Shown piece by piece: positions 47,305 through 59,233 of a stretch of 64,000 nucleotides of DNA. Where the stretch lies: the NCBI RefSeq assembly GCF_001540865.1, contig NC_033637.1:2942149-3006148 (forward strand). The letters run 5' to 3'. Below the pieces are notes generated by a model. It saw only the letters and a program-made list of their open reading frames with translations, had not been told where the DNA came from and did no database searches. Position 1 is the first letter of the stretch; each line of letters starts with the position of its first letter. This stretch comes from Ananas comosus (taxonomy: Eukaryota > Streptophyta > Magnoliopsida > Poales > Bromeliaceae). A program made the translations under genes and the position numbers.

Positions 47305-50300
47305 TCATGCACATGGACAAAGCCTCCTGGTACGTTGATGTGAGCCGTCACACGTGAGCACGTCCTCCATCTGCGTGTACAAGCACGCCCCGGGATTCTG
47401 AAAAGCAATACAGGATTGAACTACATGGAACACACTGAAACCTTTTTCATAACTAAGAGAACAAAAATGAAGTACAGAGTTACCAAAAATATCGACAAAT
47501 TATTAGGCAAAACTTTCATTTTGTCTCTCTGTTTCCAGCAGTTTTTTTTTTTTTTTTTTTTTTTGATCATTTATGAATATAAAGATACAAAATGTGGAAA
47601 TACCATGTGGTTCGGAGCATCATCCGCAACTTCGGCCGGTTGATCTGCGCCTGTGCTTGCATAACAACCACTCTTGCAGCTCATATATTTCCGCAGGCTG
47701 ATTTGAAGGAGGACAGATTACACTCCACACAGGAGAGATTAATAATTGCGCATTATATCATATATGAATAACATAGGGCAATGATTTCTTAAACCTCCAT
47801 GGCAAACTGTATAATTATGAAAAACAACTCAAGAAACCGAACGGATCAAATATATTGTATCGGAAAATAGAAAAGTTCACACACCTCAAAAATCACAAAA
47901 ACTATATGAAAAGTAAAAACCCATGGTAACCACCATAGAACTAACGAGACCTTAGACCTCCAAGCAAACAATATAATTAAGAAAATAAAAAATTGGAGAA
48001 ACTGAATGATTATATGAACAATGAAAACCCACAGTATCCAATGTAGAACTTCAAGACATCAATTAGTTCACATGCTTCTTCAAATATGTCATAGTCTAGC
48101 TCACAGTCCTTACATCAACAAAGAAGGAATAGAACATCCAAAATGATTGTATTCATGCACATTCTTTACACCAGAAATAGATTTTGACTGGCATTCGTAG
48201 TTTCTAGTACTATGCTCTAATCTACTGATAATGATGAAAATGATACCGATAAGCAATAAGCAAATATGAAAGTGTAAGTAAGATAGTACAAGACTAAACT
48301 TACAGTTCACATCTGTTTAGCACAAAGAGCCTGTTCGGAACACAAGATTGCCCCTTTGACATGCACACGGAGTTACAAGATTCACCCAACCTATTTTCGC
48401 ATTATATTGTTGTCAAGAATCACCCAAATCTTGCACTATGTGGTACCAATTATGAGGTTCACATAAAAACAGCCTCACCTTCCAACAACAACGTCTATAC
48501 TTGTCAGTTGGGCTTCAGAATTTGTTTCAATCAAACCTGACATGATAATTGTTAAACATTATTAATGAAAAGGAGTATCAAGCAAAACAAGTTAAAGTAC
48601 AGTGGATTCACTCCACAAATAGGGACCAGGTACACTATGAAAAAGCATTCGGGCAAACATTACTAATCTAAACCATAACAAAAATTAACATGAACTTATT
48701 GAAAGATCATATATCACATATCTAGTTCCATTCGGCAAAAATAACAATTTACTGTGGTGCACCTGAAGAATTTAACTGCAATGAGAAGCAATGATGGAAG
48801 TCGCTAGCATAGGCATTCTCGTGAACCTGAAATATTTACATCAGAGAACATCTTGAAGAACTATGCAATAACCACTAGCACTAGTCTGGAGATATTTAGA
48901 AGGAAAGAGGAAAAAAATGCCCTGACACTAAAAAATTTGATAAAAAAACTGGAAAAACTGACAAAGAATACAGAGATTCGTGGAAGAGCAAAGTACCACA
49001 CTAGCAGAATTATGACGGCATCTCCCAGCACAGAAATCAAAAACAGTACCATATCTACCTGAAAAAAAGAAAATAAACAGGATTAACACAACAACAAATC
49101 CTCTTCTCGTCAAAACAAAGTCCCGCATGTTTACCTGCAGTGACTGGTTTGGCTATTTTCACCTTGACGGCGAGATCCATTTTCGTCTGTCAAGAGGGAG
49201 ACAGTAATTTCAAAGTGACCTCAAACTTCAATGAAAGAAACATTGGAAAACTCACCTTTGATGGATTCAAGCAGCAAGATACACAATATTCATATGAGTC
49301 GCAGCATTGCGAGACAAGGTTGCACCCCCTAGAATAATGAAATGCCCAAATTGGGGAAATATTAAGGTCCACCTCAAATGACCTTACAAGATAACAGTTC
49401 CTAGGAAAAGAAAAAACTCACTGACAAGAAAAGCGATCCCCCATTTCAGGGCAGCAGCGCGTCCATGGATCGACAGAAAGAGCAGTGCATACATAACCTA
49501 AAAAATAACACCTAAATTATCTAAAAGCAGAAAAGCGAGTCACAGCATAAATAGTGAAAAAGCTGATACTTTATCTCTAAAATGAGAGAAATAGGAATAT
49601 AACTTGAACACACAAATGCATGCATCGTGCACGGTTAATACATTATGGGTGAGGAAATAGATCAGAAATGCAGTAGAAAGTTGGGTTACCATTGTCATCT
49701 GAGAGCAAGTACCTCCCCTGAACAGTATTCCTGCAGAAACGATCTTGCGGAAACCCAATTTCCTTCCTACGCCAAATTACAGAACAAAAGTTCATTAGCA
49801 GCTTTTGTGTGTTAGAAAGTTCATCAAGCATCGATCAGCACCATCGCATTGGAAAAGAAAAAAGTAAAACAATTAGAATTTTAAGCATATATTTTTTTAT
49901 AGCCTTTTGAAATGAAATTTTTCACAGAAAAAGTGGGTAGTGGCTATCAAAAAAAAAAGAAAAGGATTCTGTGCAAATGAAGCACCTAAATATGTTGATT
50001 TCTGCGACAAAAGTGCATGTAGATAGTTTAATTGTCAATTACAAATATATTTAATTTACAGTAGTTATTCGGATTCTAAATATGTGTACCTAGGTAAATT
50101 CACATTTCTTAGTCAGGGAACAAATTAACAAAGCTACTGAAAAATGAAAATGAGCAACTATATCTCAAATTAATAAGTAACATAATCTACTCCTCACGTA
50201 TGCGATTTAATATAATTACTGCAACTTCTATGAAAATTTTCAACAAATTACCGGATTCCTAAAATGGTGGTGGGGAAACAAAGGGCGACGAAGATCCACA

Positions 50301-50358
50301 GGGTCGGATAGAGAGCGCGCGAGCGAGGACGAAGAAGCGATTCGCACAATTTCTCCAT
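47305..50358 (-). CDS. SPRING1: Plant homologue of SPRING1/C12orf49 (DUF2054), S1P-pathway candidate
   Basis: Eleven exons: 50358-50252, 49766-49690, 49497-49422, 49328-49256, 49186-49135, 49058-48997, 48826-48763, 48536-48479, 48390-48304, 47697-47604 and 47397-47305; 280 residues, phase kept at every junction. The N-terminus has one hydrophobic segment (TLWIFVALCFPTTILG), a signal anchor. A luminal Cys-rich core follows: FCRNTVQGRYLLSDDNGYVC, TRCCPEMGDRFSCQGCN, QCCDSYEYCVSCCLNPSK, FCAGRCRHNSASVVHENAY. This matches human SPRING1 (CRNSVQGK, CCSAYEYCVSCCLQP, AKCRTSSQSVQHENTY). The second half (VNRCE-like, CKSGCY, LTCDGSHQRTRRLCPC) adds further cysteines not matched to the human protein as I remember it. 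SPRING1 is a Golgi protein that licenses site-1 protease in animals; the plant role is unknown. No stop or frameshift. The protein call is firm, the function inferred. Confidence 0.85.
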
Positions 50359-51188
50359 TGTTGGAGATGGAAAGCTTCGGGAGCTCGATTAGGGTTCGGA
50401 GGACATGGAATTGGGATTTGGGGTCGGGAGCTCCATTGATTTGATTGCGCGTAGAATCGTGTAGCCGTGTAGGAGAGAGGTTAACGGGCCAACTCAATTG
50501 GCCCGGTGAAGCACTGGATTGGGCCACAAATTGGGCCAATTAATTGGGCCGCCAATTAAGCCCAGTTCGTTCTCGTGGACTAGGAGACGTTATTGCCTGG
50601 ACCTGGACCGATCTTCTAAGGTTTCATTTTGTTCGGAGTTAAATAATAACTAATTATTTCAGAGATATGTATAAGTTCATCAAAAAAAAATAGCATTTGA
50701 ATAGATAAGATGAAATAAGAAGAATAGTAGATAATTATATTATTTTTATTTTATGTTTTTCCGTTGTTGAATCGCTTCATATTACATTACTATTTTTAGT
50801 TAATATGGTTCCAGAATTAATCTGAATTACTCTCTGTGCAATCAAAAAAGGAAAACAAAAATCAAATGATAAAAAAAACAACGGAAAAACATAAAATAAA
50901 AATAATATATTTTTGTCAAAAATTTCAAAAGTGAATCAATAAATGAGCATTGCGTGGAGCTACACGAGCAAATGGGAGAGTAGTGGCCGTGAACTTCCCA
51001 CGCTCTAAAGCCAATAAGCTAACGGTTACGAGAAAGAGACGTAACTTTTACATTAAACCCCCAACAAATTATAATTATTATCATTTGCTTTAATTAATTA
51101 AATAGACACCACCACACTTCGCTCCAACCCCTCCGAACCCTAGTATTAGTTAATTACTCCCCCGTTCGTTCGTTCCCTCCAAATCCAA
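50359..51188. promoter_or_regulatory. Head-to-head promoter region with site II cluster and inverted repeat
   Basis: This 830-base spacer separates the divergent SPRING1-like and NTH1 genes. Near the SPRING1-like start, TGGGCC occurs at 50520-50525, 50532-50537 and 50545-50550, with further GGGCC/GGCCC words at 50476-50495. In the middle, perfect 32-base inverted arms lie at 50737-50768 and 50877-50908. An AACCCTAG word stands about 55 bases before the NTH1 ATG. Confidence 0.6.
50737..50908. repeat. Inverted repeat with perfect 32-base arms
   Basis: The left arm (50737-50768, starting ATATTATTTTTATTTTATG) is the exact reverse complement of the right arm (50877-50908); the loop is 108 bases. 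It may be a small fold-back element or an inverted duplication. No target duplication was identified. Confidence 0.8.
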
Positions 51189-54100
51189 ATGCCCCTTCCT
51201 CTCCAACGCATTTTTGTTAGATTCTCTTCGATTCCTCTCTCTTCTCCCGCGAAAACCCTAGCGATGCCGACGACGCGATCGTCCTCGCGATCGCTTCGAT
51301 CCGAAGCGCGAATCGCCAGCTCGAAGCTCGATCCTGGTGCGTCTCTTCCCCTTTTTTTTTTTCCTCTTTTTTTGGGTCCAACTTTTTGCTTTGTTTTGGG
51401 GTTAGAATCGCTTAGATGTTGGATTCAAAGACGTATAAGTTATAAATGTTTGACCTTTTATCTTCGTTCTGTGCGAAATGTGTAGCTCTGGGGAAAAGCT
51501 TCTGAAATTTACTGTGAAAGAAAAAAAAAAAAACGAAATTTTGGTTTGGAAAATGTTAAAAGAATGGTTTTCACCACTTCTTCTGTTGTATGGTAACATT
51601 TATTTTTATCCCTTTTTTCATTTTTTTGGGTTTTAGTTTGGTAGAGCAACTATGAATTGCATTGGTATTCGCATTTTTAAATGTGAAGTAGAGTTTAGGA
51701 ACTTCAAACAAAGACTTATATGGAGAATGAAATTACCATTTATGTTTTTGAAAAAACATGGAAATGATAAAGAAAATAATGCTTCTTGTTGATAAAAGAG
51801 AAGAATTTATATCTGATGTTTTCCAGGTTCTGAACACTTATCTGATGGTTCTGAAGCTGAAGTCCATACATCCACCAGGAAAAAGAGGGTAAAACGGGTA
51901 GTCGGAATTAATGGAGAGAGTCCAAACAGAGAAAATCCTGATCAGAAAGTAAGCATTTCTGTATTTGCTGTTTTCTAGAAGAGGCGGTTAATCGTCTCTG
52001 TGTTCTGTGGCTACCTTATTTTGTGTTTTACTGTTAAAAAGTCCTCACAAATGTACTTATTTTACACCATTTATCTGCTTTTTTGAATGGAAATATGCAT
52101 GCGTTTGGCTTTATTTTCACATAATGTCAAGTTTTAGTGTAATATACGTTTGTCTCATCTCCAGCTTGATGGCTTGCCAGATATCGAAGAGTTTGCTTAT
52201 AGCAAGGTGAAGGCGTCTACAACTTTAAGTAAGACCATCTCTGTTGGTGATTTCTTGGGAAAGTTTATTTTGCGAAATATACTTTAAGCATATTCATTTC
52301 ATCTTCTTAGTTCCTAAAGATAAAAGGATGCGCTCCAGTATTTCTGCTAAGTTGGAGAGAAAGGTTGAAGCTTCAAGTACACCAAAAGGTAGTAGGGAAA
52401 ATACTGGCTAAAAAGTATGTAAGAGGAAAATCTATCATGTTGTTTCTATCAGTCACATATAATGATGTCTTTTGATCTATATATTTGCTTTATTCTTGCA
52501 GTGCAAGGTTGTTGGTCTAATGATTTAAACTCTTAAATGCATTGAGTAACTTTTTCGTGCAGTAGAAGCCCCGGCAAATTGGGAACTAGCTCTTGAAGGG
52601 ATTAGGAAAATGAGGTTATCTGAAGATGCACCTGTAGATTCTAAGGGATGTGAAAAGGCAGGTAGTCTTCTACCACCGAAGGTAAAGTTGGCCTCTTGAA
52701 GCGAAGATTTTTTCGCACTTTTGATCAGGAGTGCACAAATTTGCACAAAACATTTAGATTGCATCAATGAAAGCATGTTTTAGTTATCAATGGAAGAATG
52801 ATGTTTGTTTGTTTGTTTGTTTGTTTGTTTGTTTGTTTGTTTGTTTTTTTTTTTTTTTTTTTTTTTTTGGGAGGAAAGGTGTTCATAAGTAGATAATGAT
52901 TTAATACATATATCATCATCTCAGTGAGTATGTATACTTCGGAGCTACTCCTATTGCAATAAGAGGAACTATAGATTAATTTCCTAGAATCAACCCATGA
53001 TAAGTTCGCTATCAAGTTCAGTGTAGTATGGATTTTCATTGCCAACACAGTTTGTTGATAATTGCTTTTACATCTTCCATTTCAATTCCAATTTTTTTGA
53101 TTCTGGAAATGTTATCCTCCCACTTGCAGGAAAGAAGGTTTGCAGTTCTGATTTCGTCATTGCTATCAAGCCAAACCAAAGATGAAGTTACTCATGGCAA
53201 GTCTTGAAAAATGGCTTATTATTTTTTCCTTCTGGATCAACTTTGATATGTGCTGTGATAACTCGAGAAAGATATCGGTTCTTCCTTTTGAATTATTTCC
53301 ACAAAATGATACTTCATTTGTAATATGAATTTGAGTAGGTGCTGTTGAGCGACTCACCGAGAAAGGGTTACTAGATGCTGATGCTATTGTTAGAACTGAT
53401 GAAGCAAGCATTGCAAGCTTGATCTATCCAGTAAGCTTCAGTTGTATTTTTCTCAATGATAGTATTATGCAAGGTTGTTGTATTAATGTATTTTGTGGAT
53501 GCTGGTAACGTTCTCCTGTAGCTAGCAAATGATTTTGGATTTGCTCCAAACTCATAGAATGGTGTACCTACTAGTAATTATGTGTACTAATGTCTTTTTG
53601 AACATTATACTAGACGAATTACCCTTGCTAGAGAAAAATTCTGGCTACAAGCTATATTGTTTGAGATGTCTAGCTTTCTTCTAGCTAATTCTCTTTTTTT
53701 TTTTCTTGTAAATTCATCTTGTTATCTTCTTACCTTCAGTTAACATTACTTTCGTTCTTCTCTAGGTTGGATTTTACCAGAGAAAGGCTTGTTACATGAA
53801 GAAAGTTGCACAAATTTGTCTTGAGAAGTATGGAGGAGACATCCCTCCCTCTTTAGATGAACTGCTTGCACTGCCGGGAATAGGACCTAAAATGGCTCAT
53901 CTGGTAATGTCCTACTTGGTGTCTATTAGAATGAAAGAGTGGGGTGTTACTTCTATAATAATCTCCATATCTTTTTTAATGTCCAAATAGGTTATGATTG
54001 TTGGATGGAACAACGTTCAAGGAATTTGTGTAGACACGCACGTTCATCGCATTTGTAACCGACTTGGATGGGTATTCCGACCAGGAACAAGACAGGTGAT

Positions 54101-54933
54101 CTGCTGCTTCTAAGAGAAACCTCCTATGAATTCTATTAGATTAGTTTGAATATTCTGACACTAAGAGTTTCTTCTTTTGTTTATTTAAGAAAACTTTAAC
54201 TCCCGAGGAAACAAGAGTATCTCTTCAGACATGGCTACCGAAGGATGAGTGGGCGCCTATCAATCCTCTGTTGGTATGATAAGCTGCATTTTGTTGATTC
54301 TTTATTTGAAGACAACCTTTTTCATTTAATAAGAAGATATTTTTTAAAGGAAGAATTTCTTGTGTAACAGTTTATATTAATTTCGATATACTTAGGGAGA
54401 AAACTTAGACACGGAATGTCCTTCATGAACATGGCATTTGAATTAGTTCTTTATTTGCTTTATGGGGGAAAACAGGAAGAGGAGGGCATAAAAGCTTGCT
54501 CTAGGAACTCCACATCTTAGTGAGTTACATATTCAACACTATGTAGCTTCAAGACAAACCCGCAAAGAAAATAAAAGGCAACTCATGCTATGGTCATTTA
54601 TACTGAACTTTTTATCGTCTTTCTGTTAAAAGTTCTTCCCTAGTAGCTTATTATCTGCATCCTGGTAATCCATTGTCTCGATAACCCTTAATTTAAATAC
54701 AGTTGCAAGGTACTGCATCTTTTACATAAGTTGTGCTTTCTATAAAGAGATACATTATCTATGTGGATTTTACCTATTTCTCTTCTTAGGTTGGATTTGG
54801 GCAAACTGTGTGTACTCCTCTGTGGCCCAAGTGTGGAATCTGCAGCATAAACAAGCTCTGCCCCTCTGCTTTCAAGGAATCATCAAGCCCCAATTCAAAA
54901 GCCAAGAAGTCAAGCCCTAGTAAAAAAGCTTGA
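51189..54933 (+). CDS. NTH1: Endonuclease III homologue, DNA glycosylase/AP lyase
   Basis: Eleven exons: 51189-51336, 51827-51948, 52165-52228, 52311-52388, 52563-52681, 53130-53196, 53339-53430, 53766-53903, 53991-54095, 54190-54273 and 54790-54933; 386 residues. The enzyme removes oxidised pyrimidines and cuts at abasic sites in base-excision repair. Seen: [15 protein letters not shown], the helix-hairpin-helix [12 protein letters not shown] with catalytic Lys 272, [17 protein letters not shown] with Asp 291, and the [4Fe-4S] pattern C347-x6-C354-x2-C357-x5-C363. The N-terminal 50 residues are Arg/Ser-rich and free of acids at first, fitting a plastid transit peptide as in Arabidopsis NTH1; a second Met at codon 26 could make a nuclear form. 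Intron 6 uses a GC donor (ATG|GCAAGT). It shares its upstream region with the SPRING1-like gene. Confidence 0.93.
52801..52868. repeat. (TTTG)n microsatellite and poly(T) in NTH1 intron 5
   Basis: About ten TTTG units (52804-52843) run directly into about 25 T. It is a typical slippage tract and lies in the intron between exons 5 and 6. Confidence 0.9.
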
Positions 54934-55561
54934 GCTGTAAATCTTGCCTTTTTTGAATTGTGTCAACTACTTCATCTAACATTACTAGTTGCCTTTACAT
55001 GCAATTACAAGTGTACTGTGCCACATGCAGTCATTTGTGCCATGGGCTTCTTTTGTATACAAGAAGACACTGTACCTGTAATTATACTATAACAGAGCAA
55101 TGACTACTTACTGTGATTTTGTTAAAGGAGTGTTTTTACTACAGTGAATTGCAAATAAGGGGAGGGGGGAACTCAAAACTGAGAAAACTCTGCTATCTAT
55201 CCATTCAGAACTGATGCTGAAACTGAACTACTATTGCTCCAACGAGAGATGATAATACAATGTCAAATCAAGGGAAGCAAAGTAAGGTACTCAATTGATT
55301 CTCAACATAACTTACCTATCCAAAATTTAATGCACAAACCAATTGCTCAAACAGCAATGGCGGCATTTGACTACAACTACTTTATCAATAAAGATTTACT
55401 ACTGCAATTTGCTACTCTAAAAGCCAAAAACTATGCCTGGTCAGCTCATTATGATGAGAGAAATCCTCATAAGATAACGCTAGCTTGTTGCTTTCCAAAG
55501 TATAGTATTGGATTCATCACCGAGGCCTAGTTGGCTTATAGAAGCAAATTTCACCAGTTGG
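54934..55561. other. Convergent 3' flanks of NTH1 and the unknown gene
   Basis: This is 628 bases without a supported gene. An open frame of 98 codons at 55234-55530 has no recognisable domain and lies where both 3' UTRs are expected. Confidence 0.5.
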
Positions 55562-56965
55562 TTACTGTTTGGAAGGCTCAACACCATGCTTATGTAAACA
55601 AGGTGATCCATTAAGAGTTAATTGATCATCTCCACCAGCGCAACTGATCCCTTCATGGCCATCAAACTCGTTTAGACCAACTAGCTTTTCAATCGAAAAT
55701 CCTTCTGCAACCAAGTTTTGTAAATCACTTGCTTCAAGATCTTGCAAAGGCTTATTCCGAATTTGCCAACCACCGTGAGATTTCTCCACATCAACTTTCA
55801 AATGAAGTGGTCGTTTTTTCTTGGAGCTGTTGCACGGCTGTTGCTCAGAAGAAGCTTTTGAGGACCTGCTCAGTCTCGATGGCGCAGAAGCGATTTTCTG
55901 TACACTATTGTCCAGGACTTTTATTTTACTTTCCTTAGCAGTTGGCTTTGACTTACTGTTGAATATGAGGCTTCTACATGCTTGGCTACTACTGTTTCTG
56001 CCCATAGAGTGACTGTTCTTCTCTTCAAGTCTCGACCTTACTGGATTTAGTTGATGAAATCCATTAGAACTAATCTCCCTTGTATGTTTGCATGGTGATA
56101 GACAAAGAAACTTCTCAAATTCCGGGCTATAGTAGGAAGTATGATCCAACGGCCAGAAGAGAGGCTCATCAGAATCAAGATCCTCCAATGTATTCTCGAC
56201 TTCTATCTTGGAAGATTGCATGTGCCGATTTCTCCAAACACTGAAAGAAGGGCTGGGAAAGTCGGAGTCGAAAATGTCAAAACCCTGTTCTTTATCTTGG
56301 ATCAACCTTGAATCCTCATTATTAAGATCAAGCGATGAAACCCATATGTCAGTTCTGTCTGAATTTGGAGAGGGTGTATAATCTTCGCTGCTAGGAGATC
56401 TGCCTGGACTACTAATAACTGACGAGTTCTCGCTGGGGGATTTCTCAAAAGAAGAATCATCACTCTCTAAGCTCACAATTAGAGTATCTTTCACCTCATT
56501 GGCAACTTTGTCCTGGGCCAAATCCTTAACCTCGACAGAATCGCGTGACCCATTAGCAATAATAGGTACATCATTAAAGGGGCCGATATTATACTTACAA
56601 ATATTTGAGTCCTCTTTGGTCTCCTCAACCATAAGAGGGCCCGGGATTCTAGATAATGATAACATTGAAGAGAACTGATCATGAAGAGACACGCCATTGT
56701 GATCGAACTCAGAACTATCAGAACTAAGAAATGAAGGGGAATTGCAATCTGAAGAAAACCCTAGAGAATCACCATCATTCGACATTCCTTCAGCATCAGA
56801 AATCTGCTTCTTAAGATCAATATCTTGTATATGAAACTTTACAGATATATCAGCAACTTCCCTTTTGCGAATTCTGTCGGCATCTCCCGCATTATGCTCG
56901 GAAGCATCTTGTAGACGAGACTCCTTCGCCATTATCAATGAGGCATCTGTGCTATCAAAACCCAT
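55562..56965 (-). CDS. Unrecognised Ser-rich plant protein, 467 residues
   Basis: A single open frame; an in-frame stop a few codons upstream makes 56965 the first possible start (context AAAATGGG). I do not recognise the family. It is hydrophilic and apparently largely disordered: acidic Ser/Asp-rich blocks (LESDDSSFEKSPSENSS, SSPGRSPSSEDYTPSPNSD), several SP sites, then a basic Ser-rich stretch (APSRLSRSSKASSE, KKKRP, a possible nuclear localisation signal). An ordered, probably conserved C-terminal part follows (GGWQIRNKPLQDLEASDLQN, VAEGFSIEKLVGLNEFDG). There is no signal peptide or membrane segment. The leader appears spliced (non-coding exon ending near 58216, acceptor near 57078) and holds short upstream reading frames. 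Codon use and length make a real gene likely. Confidence 0.75.
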   Translation of the reverse strand: MGFDSTDASLIMAKESRLQDASEHNAGDADRIRKREVADISVKFHIQDIDLKKQISDAEGMSNDGDSLGFSSDCNSPSFLSSDSSEFDHNGVSLHDQFSSMLSLSRIPGPLMVEETKEDSNICKYNIGPFNDVPIIANGSRDSVEVKDLAQDKVANEVKDTLIVSLESDDSSFEKSPSENSSVISSPGRSPSSEDYTPSPNSDRTDIWVSSLDLNNEDSRLIQDKEQGFDIFDSDFPSPSFSVWRNRHMQSSKIEVENTLEDLDSDEPLFWPLDHTSYYSPEFEKFLCLSPCKHTREISSNGFHQLNPVRSRLEEKNSHSMGRNSSSQACRSLIFNSKSKPTAKESKIKVLDNSVQKIASAPSRLSRSSKASSEQQPCNSSKKKRPLHLKVDVEKSHGGWQIRNKPLQDLEASDLQNLVAEGFSIEKLVGLNEFDGHEGISCAGGDDQLTLNGSPCLHKHGVEPSKQ

Positions 56966-58347
56966 TTTCTTTGAATTCAGCAGTCAAGTCATCCTGTGAA
57001 TTTGATTTTTGCGATGATATGACAAAACCCACAAAAGAAGGCCATTTGACTTCACGAATCCTGCTATACCGTAGACTGCAGAAATCAGAAATGAAGTTCA
57101 TGTACTGCACCAAAAGACAGACAAGATAACAACCCTAACAACCTCAAGTATGAAAACAGAGACTAAAGCTTGAAAGTGTCAAACATCAGATTTGCCTGAC
57201 CGGCACGAGGTTTAGCTTTTCAAACTACAGCATCAGCTTATAAAGAACAGTTGAATAAGTCCATGGTAGAGAAACTTATGAAAGTGATGTTATCTAGAAT
57301 TTAACAAATACAACATATAATATTAGCAGCAGGAAATGAGAAACTATTATAAGTCAGAGTCAAGCACCTAACACATTACTATTTCAAAGACAAAGCAAGT
57401 CAAAACAGGGATCAGAAGGGATTGGAAGATAGTAACCATTTTATCTTCGCGTTCGCTCCTTAATTTTAAAATAAATCTGGAAACAATTAAGTCCCATTAA
57501 TGCATGGTAACCTGAGAAAGAGCAATTCTAATACTAAACAGTGTAGAAAACATGATCTCTAACACAAATCATAATTTTTTCTTAACAATATTTAACGCGA
57601 AATTACCGCAGATAATAAGTCGACTGAAATTTCAAAGCTGCACTGAATCTGGGCTTCTCAGAGTTCTAAACCTAAAATCTTATTTGTTTTCCTTGATTCA
57701 GAAACTTGAAAAGGTTTTTGCACACAAAAAGGAGCAAAAGATAAAAATAAAAAATTACATCTCGAGGCTTAGACTATAGATGGAAGTGTAATTGGAAAAG
57801 TAAATCAAAGCCTAAATTGAGAAAATTTTAGGTATAATCATACAAACCTACCTTCTTTACCAGAAGAAACAAAATCACAAAGATCACAATTTTGCAATGA
57901 TTTCATGATTTTTGCACCTTCTTTATTTGAGATGAGACCATAAGTGATCGAAAAAGGTCATATTTGTCCCTTTTAAGGGGATTTTAACAAAATCAAATGC
58001 ACAAGAAATAAAACTATTTTACTGAAACTCAAAAACGTAAAAATGGGGCAATGGCAAAAAAAAAAAAAAAACTAACAGACACAGCAAAACCCACTGTACT
58101 AGAGAATAGCAAAAACTCTCCCAAATTGAGAACACGGGAAAAAAAATTAACAAATTAAAACAAAAAAGATGCAGCTAAGATAAAGATAAATAAATAAAAT
58201 TACCAAAATAGTACCTGAATAAGCAACCCTCTCCCTCTTCTCTCTCTCTCTCTCTCTATATATATTTATATATATGTGGAGAGAGAGAAAAAGAGTGCAT
58301 TTGGCGTTTTTTTTTTTTCTTCTTTTTAACAATTTTTGTGTTGCGAT

Positions 58348-58379
<32 letters not shown>

Positions 58380-59233
58380 GGCTCCGACACCAACACGGAG
58401 ATCGAGAAAGCGGAGAATTCCCGCGTCCGACCTGGTCGCTGTCGTTACTTCGCGCACTGACACCTACGAAATTACTTAAATGCCCTTACAAAACTAGACT
58501 AGATAGAGACGGCGAAAGCAGAGGGTATTTACGTCATTTTAGCGTAGAGGTATTGACAAAAACTTAAGAAAAAGAAAAAAAAAGAAAAAATATATATATA
58601 AAAAAGAATAAAAACGAGAAGAGGTGGTTTTGGCAGAGGTATACTGGGACAAGGAAAAAAAAAATTGAAAAGAAATTAGTTGGAAAATAGTGTTTTTTTA
58701 ATAACATTTATGTCATATAGAAGGGTATATACTACATGAGATAATAAAAATATTTATTAAAAATAATATATAACTTTTATATTAAAATAATATTTAAAAT
58801 TGTTTTTATATAAATCTTGTACTCAATGATATTTTAAATAATAACGCGTGACGTTTTAAAGCGTCGGCAAGAATAACTCCGACACTTGTAAAAAGATCGA
58901 GCAAAAAATTATTAAGTAAATATGTCGAGATAAACATACTAATACTTTAATATAGCGTCGAAAAATTTTTATCAGTTAAAAATTTGTTTATTGGTGACAC
59001 TTAATTATAGTGTCAGCACATGTTAAATATTAAAAATACTAGAATACCACAATTACACAAATTACTTCTTACAATTCTACATATATACTGTCTCTCTTTG
59101 TAGTTTCAATTTAGTACATTAATTTCTCCAACAAAGCAAATCCTATCAATCATATCTCCTCTGATAATAACAAACCATTATCCAATAATAATAATAATAA
59201 AAAACCAACACACCAACATATTATTGTGAACTG
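56966..59233. promoter_or_regulatory. Leader, leader intron and promoter of the unknown gene; LOX 3' flank
   Basis: Minus strand: a likely leader exon ends at about 58217 (donor GTACTA) after a (CT)n(TA)n-rich leader (58230-58275), and a leader exon resumes near 57077 or 57100. Short upstream frames start at 57045 (18 codons) and 56992 (two codons). From 58560 to 59233 the sequence is AT-rich and includes (AAT)n at about 59188-59202. No other gene is supported. Confidence 0.45.

Noticed and set aside
55234..55530. 98-codon plus-strand frame between NTH1 and the unknown gene
   Set aside because: No recognisable domain and placed in overlapping 3' flanks; likely chance.
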